Made by a program: the position numbers and the translations under genes
Shown here: one piece after another, positions 37,176-46,452 of the stretch
Layout: each line of letters starts with the position of its first letter
How positions within the stretch are numbered: position 1 is the first letter of the stretch
DNA from: Microtetraspora sp. NBRC 16547
GTDB lineage: Bacteria > Actinomycetota > Actinomycetes > Streptosporangiales > Streptosporangiaceae
Length of the DNA stretch: 64,000 bases
Reading direction: 5' to 3'
NCBI RefSeq assembly: GCF_030268965.1
Contig: NZ_BSSE01000017.1
Coordinates: forward strand, 62,001 to 126,000
The notes under the pieces: model-generated
Databases searched by the model: none
Told to the model about the DNA's origin: nothing
Seen by the model: only the letters and a program-made list of their open reading frames with translations

Positions 37176-38089
37176 TAGGCCTCCTTGAGCGCGACGGCGT
37201 CGCTCGTCCCGGTCGCGGCCCGCGGGCGCGACCTCGGCACGTAGCCCTTCGAGTACCTGCGTTCCAGCAGCGACTGGAAGTAGCTGAGGAGCGAGGTGAG
37301 GAGGAGATACCAGAAGGCCGCGACGATGAGGAGCGGGATCGTCTGGTAGTTCAGCGCGTAGACGACCTGGGCACTGTGCAGGAGATCCGCCAGGCCGATG
37401 ACGCTGACCAGCGCGGTGTTCTTGAACGTGGTCACCAGCTGGTTGGCGGTGGGCGGGATGATGGTGCGTACGGCCTGCGGCAGGATGATCCCGAAGACCT
37501 TGCTCGGCCGCATGCCGAGCGCCTGAGCCGCTTCGTACTGGCCTCGGTCGACTCCCAGCAGGCCGCCGCGCACGATCTCGGCCATGTACGCGCCCTCGTT
37601 CAGCGACAGCGCGAGCACCGCGGCGGTCCACGGCGTGACGAGGGCGTTGGCGTCGATGCCCGCCAGTGTCGGGCCGAACGGCACGCCCAGCGAGATCCGC
37701 GGGAAGAGGGCCGCGATGTTGAACCAGAAGATGACCTGGATCAGCAGCGGCGTGCCGCGGAAGAACCAGATGTAGGCCCACGCGCCCCGGGCGACGAACG
37801 TGTTCGTGGACGTCCGCATGACCGCCAGGATCACGCCCAGGACGGATCCGACGACCATCACGACCGCAGTGAGCTCCAGCGTCAGCAGGAGCCCGTCGAG
37901 AATGACGGCGCTGAAGAGGTACTGCCCGACGACCGGCCAGCCGAAGTTCGGGTTGGTCAGGACCACGTCGGCCAGCGCGAGCGCCAGGAAGAGCATCACG
38001 GCGATGACGACGTACCGCCATGGGCTTCTCTTGGGATTCCGGCGGGGCCTCAGACCGGGCCCTTCGGTGACGTTCATGGGTTCGATCAC
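37175..38089 (-). CDS. Polar amino-acid ABC transporter permease (HisM/GlnP type)
   Basis: A 304-residue permease. A first helix ([17 protein letters not shown]) precedes the family's five-helix core, which includes [11 protein letters not shown] and the EAA loop [23 protein letters not shown]. Only one permease gene is present, so it presumably works as a homodimer. Its stop abuts the ATPase start. Confidence 0.93.
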   Translation of the reverse strand: MIEPMNVTEGPGLRPRRNPKRSPWRYVVIAVMLFLALALADVVLTNPNFGWPVVGQYLFSAVILDGLLLTLELTAVVMVVGSVLGVILAVMRTSTNTFVARGAWAYIWFFRGTPLLIQVIFWFNIAALFPRISLGVPFGPTLAGIDANALVTPWTAAVLALSLNEGAYMAEIVRGGLLGVDRGQYEAAQALGMRPSKVFGIILPQAVRTIIPPTANQLVTTFKNTALVSVIGLADLLHSAQVVYALNYQTIPLLIVAAFWYLLLTSLLSYFQSLLERRYSKGYVPRSRPRAATGTSDAVALKEA

Positions 38090-39022
38090 CTAGCCCTTGA
38101 GCTGGCCGAGCTCGGCGGCCGGAAGCGCGTAGCCGGGCATCCCCCACTTCTCATAGATCTTGTTGTATTCGGGGAGCCCGTGGAGGACCTCCATCGCCTT
38201 GACGACCGCCGGTGTCAGCTCGGAGCCCTTGACGACGGCCATCCCGCCGGTCGAGGTCAGGTTGGACTCGTCCTGCAGCACCTCGAACTTGGTGTCCTGC
38301 GTCTTCTGCGCGTAGCCCAGGACCGGACCGTCGGCCATGACCGCGTCGATGCGGCCGCTCGACAGGGCCAGCAGCACCTGGCTCTGGTCCGGCAGTTCGA
38401 CGGGCTTGATGGCCGGCTGGCCCTGGCTTGTGCACGCCTCCTCGCTGAGCTTCGGCAGCCGGGTCGTGGCCTGGAAGGATCCGACGCCGACGCCCACCTG
38501 GAGGCCGCAGAGCGTCTTCGAGCTGAGGCCCTTCGGATTGCCCGCGGGTACGGCGATCGCGGAGCCGCCCTTGGTGAAGGCGACCATGTCGAGGACCTCG
38601 AGCCGCTCCGGGCTCGGTGACATGGAGGCCACGGCCATGTCGTACTTCTTCGACTGCAGTCCGGGGATGATGCCGTCGAGCGGGATGGACACGAGCGTCG
38701 GCTCGACCCCCATCGTCCTGGCGAGCGCGCGCCCGATGTCGGCGTTCAGCCCCAGGCTCGTCTTCCCGTCGGGAGAGATGAACGACGTGGGCGGAGCGCC
38801 CGCAGTGAGGACAATCGTGATCTTCTTCGACTGCTTCATCCCCGCGGGAAGCAGAGCTTCGACCTCCGGGTTCGGCTGGATCTGCGGGAAGGCATCGGCT
38901 TGCTCGAAGGCCGCCCCGCCGGTCTTCCCCTGATCACCCTGAGGGGCATCGGTGGGCGTCGAACAGCTGACGAGCGCGACTGCGGACACCAACGTCGCCG
39001 TGGCGACCTTCACCCTCTTCAC
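38090..39022 (-). CDS. Amino-acid ABC transporter substrate-binding lipoprotein
   Basis: A 310-residue family 3 solute-binding protein with lipobox ALVSC (Cys20). The typical strands are [20 protein letters not shown] in part, [19 protein letters not shown], and [15 protein letters not shown]. It is the first gene of the operon running to 33157. Expected ligand: a polar amino acid or amino-acid derivative. Confidence 0.93.
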   Translation of the reverse strand: MKRVKVATATLVSAVALVSCSTPTDAPQGDQGKTGGAAFEQADAFPQIQPNPEVEALLPAGMKQSKKITIVLTAGAPPTSFISPDGKTSLGLNADIGRALARTMGVEPTLVSIPLDGIIPGLQSKKYDMAVASMSPSPERLEVLDMVAFTKGGSAIAVPAGNPKGLSSKTLCGLQVGVGVGSFQATTRLPKLSEEACTSQGQPAIKPVELPDQSQVLLALSSGRIDAVMADGPVLGYAQKTQDTKFEVLQDESNLTSTGGMAVVKGSELTPAVVKAMEVLHGLPEYNKIYEKWGMPGYALPAAELGQLKG

Positions 39023-39044
39023 GGGCGCTCACATCCCTCAGACA

Positions 39045-39061
39045 GTCTCTTTGAGAGAGAC
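39045..39061. promoter_or_regulatory. Inverted repeat upstream of the amino-acid transporter operon
   Basis: GTCTCT and AGAGAC are separated by five bases. GAGAGAGAC recurs at about 39073-39082. The site lies 23 bases upstream of the binding-protein start and may be the IclR operator. Confidence 0.4.
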
Positions 39062-39101
39062 AACGTATCGCGGAGAGAGACGCTATTGGAGCCGACTCAG
39101 C

Positions 39102-39386
39102 ATGGTCAAGAGCCCGGCCGCATACTGGGACGAAATGGCTGGTCCGGCGCATCCGCGGCTGCCCGACCTACCCGGTGCGGGCGATCACGGGGATACGGCC
39201 CACCGCCTGGTCGAGGTGCCGGGCGTGCCGGCGGGCTTCGGCCGGCGCGCTCACAGACGGCTGGGAGCGCTTGGCGAGACGCTGAAGTCGCTCGCGGCGA
39301 CGGTGAGCGAGGCGCAGGTTCTGGTCGGCGAAACCCGCGCCGCGCTCACCACGCACGTCCGCGACGACGCTGTCACGGACGGGTGA
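39102..39386 (+). CDS. Small hypothetical protein
   Basis: A possible 94-residue soluble protein. It opens with the segment KSPAAYWDEMAG and ends with a heptad-like stretch (LGETLKSLAATVSEAQVLVGE) that could form a helix. No family was recognised, and no strong ribosome binding site precedes ATG 39102. Codon use is compatible with coding. It fills the gap between two minus-strand operons. Confidence 0.4.
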   Translation: MVKSPAAYWDEMAGPAHPRLPDLPGAGDHGDTAHRLVEVPGVPAGFGRRAHRRLGALGETLKSLAATVSEAQVLVGETRAALTTHVRDDAVTDG

Positions 39387-39398
39387 GGCGGACCGACG

Positions 39399-40643
39399 TC
39401 AAAGACTGGCCAGTGCCTGGGTGGGCGGCGTGCGGGCCGCTCTGATGGCCGGGTAGAGTCCGGCGATTCCGCCGATGATCAAGGTCGCCGCCAGTGCTCC
39501 GCCTGTGGCCCAGGTGGGCAGCACGGCGGGCCAGCCCTGGGCCAGGGCGTAGACGGCGGTGACCGCGGTGCCCAGCAATATGCCGCCCAGCCCGCCGAGC
39601 CCGGCCAGGAGTTGCGACTCCACCAGGAACTGCACCCGGATGTGGCCACGGGTGGCGCCGAGCGAGCGGCGCAGTCCGATCTCACCCCGCCGCTCCAGCA
39701 CGGAGATGATCATCGTGTTGGCGACGCCGACCCCGCCCACCAGCAGCGCGACCCCGCCCAGGCCGAGCAGGAGCCCGGTGAACGCCATGTCGGCCGCTCG
39801 CTGGGCGGCGAGCGCCTCCGACGGGCGGCTGACCTTGACCTCGTGCGGGTCTTCGGGGTTGGCGGTCGCCGCCAGCAGGTCACGGACGGCGAGGACCTGA
39901 TCGGAGGAGCCCACCTGAACGTAGATCGTCGTGGGGTGGCCCTCGAAGCCCAGGGTGGTCGCGATCTGCTCCCCGATGAGAGCGCTCACATCCAGTTCGG
40001 GGGCGAGCGGCGCCGATTCGAGTATCCCGGCCACGGCGAACCAGCGTCCGCCCAGCCAGACCCGCATCCCGGGGCTCGGCACGCCGAGCAGCTCGGCGGC
40101 GTGCGCGCCCAGCACGGTGACCGGATAACGGGCGGTGGCCGGGTTCAGCCAGGTGCCCTGCGCCAGCCGGGCCTTCGTGACCTCCAGCAGGTTCAGGCGG
40201 GCGGCGCGGACGCTGAGCCCCTTGCTCTCCCCCGCCGGGATCCGGTCGTTGCGGTAGACGTTGACATCGGCCAGCCGGGCGGCGGCGGAGACCTGTTCCA
40301 CTGCGGTCAGTCTGCCGATCATGCCGACCGAGCCGGTCGGCAGCTCCGCCTGTCCCCCGGCCAGCTTGTCGCCGGGGCTGACGGTGAGCATGCCGGTGCC
40401 GAGCCGGTCCAGCGTCCGCTCCAACTCGGCGCGGCTGGAGGCGGAGATCCCCACCACGGCGACCATGGCCGCGATCCCGATCGCGATGCCCAGCACGGAC
40501 AGCGTCACCCGCAGCGCACGGGCCCGCAGCCCGTGCAGCCCCACCCGCACGACGTCCTGCCCGCGCAACCGGGAGACCGGCAAGCCCGCCCCGACTGCCC
40601 GGGCCACGTCCTCCTCGCGCGACCGCGAAACGTGCACGCTCAT
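39399..40643 (-). CDS. MacB-type ABC transporter permease (FtsX fold)
   Basis: A 414-residue permease with the FtsX/MacB layout: one N-terminal membrane helix ([21 protein letters not shown]), a large extracytoplasmic domain (about 60-280), then three helices, with [20 protein letters not shown] just before the third. It is the last gene of the cysteine-rich peptide operon and overlaps its ATPase as ATGA. With the ATPase and the HlyD-like adaptor it forms a MacAB-type unit. Such units in peptide clusters often export or expel the product for self-protection. Confidence 0.9.
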   Translation of the reverse strand: MSVHVSRSREEDVARAVGAGLPVSRLRGQDVVRVGLHGLRARALRVTLSVLGIAIGIAAMVAVVGISASSRAELERTLDRLGTGMLTVSPGDKLAGGQAELPTGSVGMIGRLTAVEQVSAAARLADVNVYRNDRIPAGESKGLSVRAARLNLLEVTKARLAQGTWLNPATARYPVTVLGAHAAELLGVPSPGMRVWLGGRWFAVAGILESAPLAPELDVSALIGEQIATTLGFEGHPTTIYVQVGSSDQVLAVRDLLAATANPEDPHEVKVSRPSEALAAQRAADMAFTGLLLGLGGVALLVGGVGVANTMIISVLERRGEIGLRRSLGATRGHIRVQFLVESQLLAGLGGLGGILLGTAVTAVYALAQGWPAVLPTWATGGALAATLIIGGIAGLYPAIRAARTPPTQALASL

Positions 40644-41329
40644 ACGATCCTCCCGTCCCGCAGCTCGATCCGGCGTGGCAGGGCAGCGGCCAGCTCACGG
40701 TCGTGGGTGATCACTACGACCGTGGTGCCGTCGGCATGCAGCTCGTTGAGCAGCTCGACCACGGCCTGACCGGCGACGGAGTCCAGGTTCCCGGTGGGTT
40801 CGTCGGCCAGCAGCAGCAGGGGTTCACCGACCACCGCGCGCGCCACCGCGACCCGCTGGCGCTCTCCTCCCGACAGCTCGTTCGGCCGGTGGGTCAGCCG
40901 GTGTCCCAGGCCGACCCGTCCCAGCGCCCGCTCGGCGCGCCTCCTGCGCTCCGACGGCGCGATGCCCCGGTACAGCAGCCCGTCGGCCACGCTGTCCACC
41001 GCGCTGACGCCGGGCGTCAGGTGGAACTGCTGGAACACGAAGCCGATCAGCCCGCCGCGCAGCCCGGACACCTGCCGGTCGCTCAGCGCGGCCACGTCGT
41101 GCCCGTCGATGCGCACCGTGCCCGAGCTGGGCTGGTCCAGCGTCCCCATCAGATGCAGCATCGTGGACTTGCCGGATCCCGACGGCCCCACGACGGCCGC
41201 CAGTTCGCCACGCCCGATCCGCAGGCTCACCTCGCTGAGGCCCACCGTGCCGTCGGGATAGACCCGGGACACCCGGTCGAACTCCACCGCCGGAACGCCC
41301 GCCATACCACTGCTTGCGACGGGTGTCAT
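40640..41329 (-). CDS. MacB/LolD-type ABC transporter ATPase
   Basis: A 229-residue ATPase with Walker [11 protein letters not shown]-loop [10 protein letters not shown], signature LSGGERQR, Walker [14 protein letters not shown] and switch His in ITHDREL. The ADEPTGNLD form is diagnostic for the MacB/LolD family. It overlaps both neighbours by four bases. Confidence 0.93.
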   Translation of the reverse strand: MTPVASSGMAGVPAVEFDRVSRVYPDGTVGLSEVSLRIGRGELAAVVGPSGSGKSTMLHLMGTLDQPSSGTVRIDGHDVAALSDRQVSGLRGGLIGFVFQQFHLTPGVSAVDSVADGLLYRGIAPSERRRRAERALGRVGLGHRLTHRPNELSGGERQRVAVARAVVGEPLLLLADEPTGNLDSVAGQAVVELLNELHADGTTVVVITHDRELAAALPRRIELRDGRIV

Positions 41330-42357
41330 GCGGCGGGTACCCCGACTCGCGTTCCCTCCGTGACCTCGGCGCCGCTGATCTCCACCTTGCCCTGCGCGAA
41401 CATGCCGACCTGTACGACGACCAGCTTGACCTGCGTGCCGGTGACGACCTGGACGCCGTACCCGTCGCCCGGCATCGCGACCAGCGCCTCCACGGGTACG
41501 GCGAGCACGCCCTTCTTGCCGCCGGCCGCGAGTTCGACCCGGACGGGCGCCTCGTCCATGCCGCGAACGGGCTTCTTCAGCCGTACGGTGACCGGAATCC
41601 GCGCCTCCCCCTTCTGGGGATCGGCCACGGCGACTCTGCCCACCTGGCTCACGACGCCCTGGACCGTGTTCCCGTCGGGCAGTTCCACCTGGACCCTGCC
41701 GCCGACCTTCGCCATCTTCCGCTGATCGGCGGGCAGGTCGAAGCTGACCACCTTGCCGGTGCCGGTGTACTCCAGGATCGCCCCGGACACGGGTCCACCC
41801 AGCTCACCCACCTGCCGGGCGATCCGCACCGGCCCCGCCACGACGACCGCCTGGTCCGCGGTGACGACGCCCGTCTGCGGGAGCCGCAGCGACCTCTGCC
41901 AGCGCTTGACGGCCCGCGCCGTCTCCCAGGTGTAGGAATCGTCCATGGTGAAGCCGTCGTAGCCGAGCGCGGCCAGGTTGCGTTCGAGCAGCGCGACGTC
42001 CTTGCCCTTGACGCCCATCTTGAGGGGCCGCCACAGCGGGGTCCGGCCCCAGAGCGCGACGACCGCGTGGTCGTCCACCCGGTACAGCGGTCTCCCCCGC
42101 TTCACCACCGCGCCGTCGCCCGCCACCCACGTCAACGTGCCGGGCGCGCGCCCGCGCACGACCGTGGCCGGTCCGTAGCCGAGCCGGCCGTCGACCGTGG
42201 TCGTCTCGGTCAAAGTCGTCCGCTCGACGGCCGCCGTGGACAGCGGCGACCGCACCGTTGTGGGCGTTTCCGCAGCGGTGGTGGGCACCATCGCCCAGAC
42301 GGTGACGGCCGCGCAGCCCAGCACCAGGACGCCTCCGCCCACCCAGACCCATCTCAT
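41326..42357 (-). CDS. HlyD/MacA-like adaptor with peptidoglycan-binding domain
   Basis: A 343-residue membrane-anchored adaptor. One N-terminal helix ([19 protein letters not shown]) is followed by a beta-barrel/lipoyl-like part. A PG_binding_1 domain sits at about residues 118-160 ([13 protein letters not shown], then [18 protein letters not shown]). A second barrel with [19 protein letters not shown] completes the usual actinobacterial MacA-like arrangement. It links the ABC pair to the cell wall. It is coupled by ATGA overlaps to the lipoprotein upstream and the ATPase downstream. Confidence 0.9.
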   Translation of the reverse strand: MRWVWVGGGVLVLGCAAVTVWAMVPTTAAETPTTVRSPLSTAAVERTTLTETTTVDGRLGYGPATVVRGRAPGTLTWVAGDGAVVKRGRPLYRVDDHAVVALWGRTPLWRPLKMGVKGKDVALLERNLAALGYDGFTMDDSYTWETARAVKRWQRSLRLPQTGVVTADQAVVVAGPVRIARQVGELGGPVSGAILEYTGTGKVVSFDLPADQRKMAKVGGRVQVELPDGNTVQGVVSQVGRVAVADPQKGEARIPVTVRLKKPVRGMDEAPVRVELAAGGKKGVLAVPVEALVAMPGDGYGVQVVTGTQVKLVVVQVGMFAQGKVEISGAEVTEGTRVGVPAA

Positions 42358-42842
42358 GAATTGTTCGCTTTCGCGCCACCGCTGTCGCAGACCCGCCCGG
42401 CGGCCTCCACCTTGGTGCGGAACTCGTCGTCGGGCAGCTTCTTTCCGTCCGAGGTCAGCCCGGTGACCTCATACTTTCCCGTCTCATCGGGATCCCCGAT
42501 CCGCAGCCCGGTCTTCTCGCGTAGGCAGCGGACCAGTGCTCGGACCTTGTCCAGCTCGTCGGGCGTGAGTTGCTTGCCGCTCTCCGTGAAGCCGGTGAGC
42601 TTGCCGCACTTCTCCATCGCCGCGTTGATCTTGGGCTGATCCTCTTTCTTGGCGTTTTCCGGCCCCAGCTTGACAGGCTCTCCGAGAACCGGGTCCTTCA
42701 TGTCGATCCCGTTCTCTCGCATGCATTTGGCGAACTTCAGCGGACCGTCTTCGAACGCTTTCCGCGCAGCGACGTCATCGGACCCACCCGCCGCACAGCC
42801 TGCCACCAGGAGGAGCGCCAGCCCGCCCAACCAGAACCTCAT
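42354..42842 (-). CDS. Small secreted lipoprotein of the peptide operon
   Basis: A 162-residue lipoprotein with lipobox LLVAGC (Cys16). The mature part is charged, and has paired cysteines in KCMRENGIDM, EKCGKLTG and RCLREKTG. No enzymatic motif was found. Small lipoproteins of this style commonly neighbour MacAB-type exporters in actinobacteria; a product-binding or immunity role is inferred. ATG 42842 follows AGGAACG; the longer upstream frame has no signal sequence. Confidence 0.8.
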   Translation of the reverse strand: MRFWLGGLALLLVAGCAAGGSDDVAARKAFEDGPLKFAKCMRENGIDMKDPVLGEPVKLGPENAKKEDQPKINAAMEKCGKLTGFTESGKQLTPDELDKVRALVRCLREKTGLRIGDPDETGKYEVTGLTSDGKKLPDDEFRTKVEAAGRVCDSGGAKANNS

Positions 42843-42852
42843 CGTTCCTGCC

Positions 42853-43362
42853 TCACCGAATAGGGACCAACAGGTCCACAAGGTCATCCCAGAAGTAGAC
42901 AATAGTTGTCAATGCCGCCACCGCGACCGCGATAATCGCAATTCCTTCGAATTTCAGCGAGCCGGACGAGAACGCCTCACCGACGGCTCCCAGCAGCGCG
43001 GCACCCATCAGCAGGACATTGCGCACGACGTGACGTCCACCGAGGTTCGCGCTCTGCTTGCCGAAGCAGTTACAGGAAGCCCGCTGCCCGCGCGACATCG
43101 CCCGCACGATGACCACGGTGAACGCCAGGAGCAGGGCGATGGCCGACACCAGACCCAATCGGGGCGCCAGGGCCAGCAGAAACACCACCGTGACCTCGGC
43201 GGCGACCACGGAAGCCGCCATATGCCCGGCCAGCCGTGCCGGCGCGAGCTTCAGTGGAACCAACGACCTCGCGAAGGATCCGAGGTCGCGCAGCTTTCCG
43301 ACGGAGGAAAGCACGAAAACCGCCATCAGTAACAACCGTGCGGCCAGCGTCAGATAGCTCAT
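42853..43362 (-). CDS. MauE/DoxX-family redox-associated membrane protein
   Basis: A 169-residue protein with four to five membrane helices (LLLMAVFVLSSVGKLRDL, VAAEVTVVFLLALAP and others). The CNCFG motif lies between helices, as in MauE. MauE helps mature the disulfide-rich subunit of methylamine dehydrogenase, presumably by passing electrons across the membrane to a MauD/TlpA-like thioredoxin. Here it is paired in one operon with such a thioredoxin and two ten-cysteine peptides, so disulfide formation or isomerisation in those peptides is the likely role. Confidence 0.85.
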   Translation of the reverse strand: MSYLTLAARLLLMAVFVLSSVGKLRDLGSFARSLVPLKLAPARLAGHMAASVVAAEVTVVFLLALAPRLGLVSAIALLLAFTVVIVRAMSRGQRASCNCFGKQSANLGGRHVVRNVLLMGAALLGAVGEAFSSGSLKFEGIAIIAVAVAALTTIVYFWDDLVDLLVPIR

Positions 43363-43378
43363 CTGGTCATCGGCCCTG

Positions 43379-43834
43379 TCATTGGCTCTGTGACAGTCGG
43401 CCGACTACGGTGCCTACAACCGGCTTTGCAGGAATGTAACCCATACACCGAGAATCCAGGCTTCCATCAGAGTTATCACCCAAAATGATGAGATGACCGG
43501 CAGGGACGTGAGCGCCCGAGGGAAGATTCGCCCGCTCTGCGAGTTCTGCGGAGATCGTGTCGCCCGCCACCCCCGCGACCCGTTTGACGATCAGCGGCGC
43601 CGTCGCCGGCTCACCGGGCGGGGCTCCGGCTCCCCAGCGGCCGAGTCGCCCGCGGTCGAGCACCACCACCCGCCCCGTACGCGCGACGCCCGGCGTACGG
43701 ACGACGAGCAGCCGGTCCCCGTCGCGGTACGTCGGCTCCATACTGCCGCCTTCCACTTCGATGATCAGCAACCACCGCCGGGCGATCAGACCGGCGACCG
43801 CGCACGCCACGACGACCCACAGGAAGACGATCAA
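43379..43834 (-). CDS. S26-family signal peptidase, operon-dedicated
   Basis: A 151-residue membrane protease with one N-terminal helix (MIVFLWVVVACAVAGLIA). Ser31 in EGGSMEPT and Lys84 in VKRVAGVAGD form the catalytic dyad. GDNSDGSLDSR is the conserved third box. It is much smaller than housekeeping LepB. Translation starts at TTG 43834, overlapping the ABC gene stop as TTGA. It probably removes the leader of the two cysteine-rich peptides at an Ala-x-Ala site, which would fit the absence of a C39 peptidase domain in the adjacent exporter (inference). Confidence 0.9.
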   Translation of the reverse strand: MIVFLWVVVACAVAGLIARRWLLIIEVEGGSMEPTYRDGDRLLVVRTPGVARTGRVVVLDRGRLGRWGAGAPPGEPATAPLIVKRVAGVAGDTISAELAERANLPSGAHVPAGHLIILGDNSDGSLDSRCMGYIPAKPVVGTVVGRLSQSQ

Positions 43835-45612
43835 CTGACCGGCTCCCGGTAGCCGGACGCCTGCAAGGTGAAGAGGCCCGCGTAACGGCCGCCGGCCGAC
43901 ATCAGCTCCTCGTGCGTGCCCTGCTCCACCACCTGCCCGGCGTCCAGCACGACCAGGTGGTCGGCATCGCGGACCGCGTTGAGCCGATGGGAGATCAACA
44001 CGCTGGTACGGCCCTGCCGGAGCGTTCTGAGCCTGGTGTGGATGGCGTGTTCGGACTCAGCGTCCAGACCGGAGCTGGGCTCGTCCAGGATCAGCAGGTC
44101 ACGGTCGCCGCGCAGCAGCGCTCTGGCCAGGGCCACCCGCTGCCACTGGCCGCCGGAGAGCATCACGCCGGTCCCCTCTTCCGCGGGAAGAAAGACGCGC
44201 GTCAGCGGGGTGTCGTAGCCGCCCGGCAGCGCGGCCAGGTCCTCGTGCACGCCCGCGTCCCGCGCCGCCTGCTCCAGCCGGCGCCGATCGTCCATCAGCG
44301 CGAGGTCGCCCAGGCCGATGTTCTCCCCGGCGGTCAGGTCGTACTCCATGAAGTCCTGGAACAGCACGCCCAGCCGTCGGCGCAACACCGTGGGATCCAT
44401 GTCGCGCAGGTCGACGCCGTCCCACAAGATCGTGCCGCGTGTGGGGTCATAGAACCGGCAGAGCAGCTTGACCAGGGTGCTCTTGCCCGCACCGTTCCGG
44501 CCGACCAACGCGACGGCGGCACCGTACGGGATGGTGACGTCGACCCCCCGGAGGGCCCAGGGGTGGTCGGGCGAGTAGCGGAACCAGACGTCCTTCAGCT
44601 CGATGCCGCGCCGGAGCGGGGGGACAGGGGTGGCCCGCTCGGGGACCGGGAGATCCTGTGGCGCGTCCACCACCGCCCGGAAGTGCGCGAACAACAGCAG
44701 TTGCTGGTGGGCGGCGGCCACGTCACCCGCCATCTGGGCCAGACCGGTCTGCACCCCACCGACCGCCGCGATGAACATGGCGACGTCGCCCGGAGTCAGC
44801 CGGCCGCTCCCGGCCTCCGCGATCGCCCACAGCAGGCCGGCGCCCGCGACCACGGCGGACAGCGGCGCCAGGCAGGTCTCCACGGCGAGCCCGCGCCGGT
44901 CCATCCGCCGCTGCGCCGCGTTGACAAGCCGCCGCTCGCGCAGCATCCGGTTCTGCAGCCAGGCGCCCAGGCCGAACAGCCGGACCTCCTTGGCCGCCCG
45001 GTCGTCGCTCAGCAGCATGCCGTAGAAGATCTCCCAGCGCTGCATGGGCACGACCTGCCACATCATCGCGGCCCTGCGCCGGGACAGCCACACCTCGGAC
45101 ACCAGCACGGGGAGCGCGGAGAGCACGACGATCCCGGCGATCAGCGGGCTCATGACGAACAAACCGGTCAGGAAGCCACCGACGACCAGCGTGCCGCGGA
45201 CCACCTGCAGGCCCGTGTCGACCACCTGTCCCGGGGTCAGCCCTCCGGACTGGCGCGCGAGTTGCAGCCGGTCCAGGAACGCCGGGTCTTCGAAACGCGC
45301 CAACCCGGACAGCCGGTTGACCGCGCCGAACAACCGCTCCTGGGCCACCAGGCCGGTCGCCCGGTCCAAAGCGGTCCGGACATACTTCAGCACGCCGGGC
45401 ATGAGGCTGGAGATCACCCCGACGACGGCCAGGCCGATCGCCAACGGAGCGAGCCGCTGCCAGACCGTACCCGCCGCCACCTCGTCGATCGTCAGTTTGG
45501 TCAGCCAGGCGACGCTCAAGGGCACGGCGGCGGAGCACAGGGTGGCCAGCAGATAGCCCAGCACCCGCAGCGGTCCGGACCGCCACGCCAGCGCGACGGC
45601 AAGGACCATCAC
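43831..45612 (-). CDS. ABC exporter (fused membrane and ATPase domains), peptide-type
   Basis: A 593-residue half-transporter. Residues 1 to about 320 hold six membrane helices. Residues about 350-590 hold the ATPase, with Walker A GRNGAGKST, signature LSGGQWQR, Walker B LLILDEPSSGLD and switch His in ISHRLNAV. There is no N-terminal C39 peptidase domain, unlike bacteriocin exporters that cleave leaders. It resembles LanT-like and MsbA-like exporters of RiPP clusters. GTG 45612 gives a GTGA overlap with the thioredoxin gene; ATG 45609 is equally possible. Confidence 0.93.
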   Translation of the reverse strand: MMVLAVALAWRSGPLRVLGYLLATLCSAAVPLSVAWLTKLTIDEVAAGTVWQRLAPLAIGLAVVGVISSLMPGVLKYVRTALDRATGLVAQERLFGAVNRLSGLARFEDPAFLDRLQLARQSGGLTPGQVVDTGLQVVRGTLVVGGFLTGLFVMSPLIAGIVVLSALPVLVSEVWLSRRRAAMMWQVVPMQRWEIFYGMLLSDDRAAKEVRLFGLGAWLQNRMLRERRLVNAAQRRMDRRGLAVETCLAPLSAVVAGAGLLWAIAEAGSGRLTPGDVAMFIAAVGGVQTGLAQMAGDVAAAHQQLLLFAHFRAVVDAPQDLPVPERATPVPPLRRGIELKDVWFRYSPDHPWALRGVDVTIPYGAAVALVGRNGAGKSTLVKLLCRFYDPTRGTILWDGVDLRDMDPTVLRRRLGVLFQDFMEYDLTAGENIGLGDLALMDDRRRLEQAARDAGVHEDLAALPGGYDTPLTRVFLPAEEGTGVMLSGGQWQRVALARALLRGDRDLLILDEPSSGLDAESEHAIHTRLRTLRQGRTSVLISHRLNAVRDADHLVVLDAGQVVEQGTHEELMSAGGRYAGLFTLQASGYREPVS

Positions 45613-46160
45613 ACGCCCGCGGGCTTGAAGTCCGGCAGCATGTCCACTGTGCCCTCGGTCCCCCGGACGACGCCGTCACCCGCCACGACGAACGCCGGCA
45701 CCACCGTGTTGACCCCGAACGCCCTGGCCACCGGACCACCCGGCGGCTCCAGGATCACGCGCACATTGCCGTCCAGCGCCGCGACCTTCTCCCGGACGGC
45801 CTCGGGATCGGCGCCGGTGTCGAACACAACGGCCCAGAATCGGGGTCCGTCCGCCGGATACCTGGCAGCGTAGGCCGTGAGCTGCGGAATCTGCTCCTCA
45901 CATGGCTGGCAGCCGGGCGCGAAGAACGCCGCGACGACCAGGGGAGGCAGCTCACTCGATGAGAGTGTCTCACCCGCCGTGGTGACCGCCGTGAACTCGC
46001 CGACAGGATCGCCGGCCGATTTGGAGAACATCTCGGGCCTCGCCCGCTCGCTCAACAGCTCCGCGTGCTCCTTGAGTCGCCGGATGACGGCGACCGTCAA
46101 GAGCAGATTCACCAGGCAGAGCGCTCCGAGCAGGACCAGGGCAGCCACATTCCATGTCAT
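45609..46160 (-). CDS. Membrane-anchored TlpA/MauD-like thioredoxin
   Basis: A 183-residue extracytoplasmic thiol-disulfide oxidoreductase. An N-terminal anchor helix (VAALVLLGALCLVNLLL) is followed by a thioredoxin fold with active site CQPC (Cys84, Cys87) and the cis-Pro loop in VVPAFVV. MauD-like proteins of this kind work with MauE. Start ATG 46160 is ten bases after GAGG; a TTG at 46166 is in frame. It is the first processing gene after the two peptide genes and is separated from them by a hairpin. Confidence 0.9.
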   Translation of the reverse strand: MTWNVAALVLLGALCLVNLLLTVAVIRRLKEHAELLSERARPEMFSKSAGDPVGEFTAVTTAGETLSSSELPPLVVAAFFAPGCQPCEEQIPQLTAYAARYPADGPRFWAVVFDTGADPEAVREKVAALDGNVRVILEPPGGPVARAFGVNTVVPAFVVAGDGVVRGTEGTVDMLPDFKPAGV

Positions 46161-46190
46161 CGGCAACCATCCTCAATAAAATGATGACGG

Positions 46191-46221
46191 CGTGTCGGCT
46201 TGATGAGAGCAGGCCGACACG
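46191..46221 (-). terminator. Attenuator-like hairpin between the peptide genes and the processing genes
   Basis: On the minus strand a 9-bp stem (CGTGTCGGC and GCCGACACG) with a 13-base loop is followed by TCATTTTATT. This lies between the second peptide stop and the thioredoxin start. A leaky terminator here would give more peptide mRNA than enzyme and transporter mRNA. Confidence 0.55.
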
Positions 46222-46236
46222 CCTCGACATGCTCAG

Positions 46237-46440
46237 CTACGTACAGGTGGTGCAGGTCACCGTTCCCGAGCGGTAGCAGCAGGTCTGATGACCGGGGCGA
46301 GAGCAGGACCAGCACCAAACGCCCGAGCAGCAGGTCGCATACACCGTGCAGGTCACGTAGTCGCAGTCAGCGGCTGCGGCTCTGGCCTTCGGGACCAGCG
46401 CCGCCAGGACCCGGTCAGCCAGGTTCAGCATCGTTGTCAT
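46237..46440 (-). CDS. Ten-cysteine precursor peptide 1
   Basis: A 67-residue peptide. The leader (residues 1-23) contains DRVLAALVPKARAAA. The core has ten cysteines at 26, 31, 37, 38, 43, 46, 54, 55, 63 and 66. Residues 26-40 are identical to those of the paralogue at 46453. ATG 46440 follows GGGAGG. The leader lacks a long hydrophobic core, so it is not a standard Sec signal, yet ends in an Ala-x-Ala site suited to the operon's signal peptidase. The core is rich in Ser, Thr, Trp and Tyr. Five disulfides are possible; whether other modifications occur is unknown. Antimicrobial or signalling activity is inferred only from the surrounding genes. Confidence 0.85.
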   Translation of the reverse strand: MTTMLNLADRVLAALVPKARAAAADCDYVTCTVYATCCSGVWCWSCSRPGHQTCCYRSGTVTCTTCT

Positions 46441-46452
46441 CGGAATGCCTCC

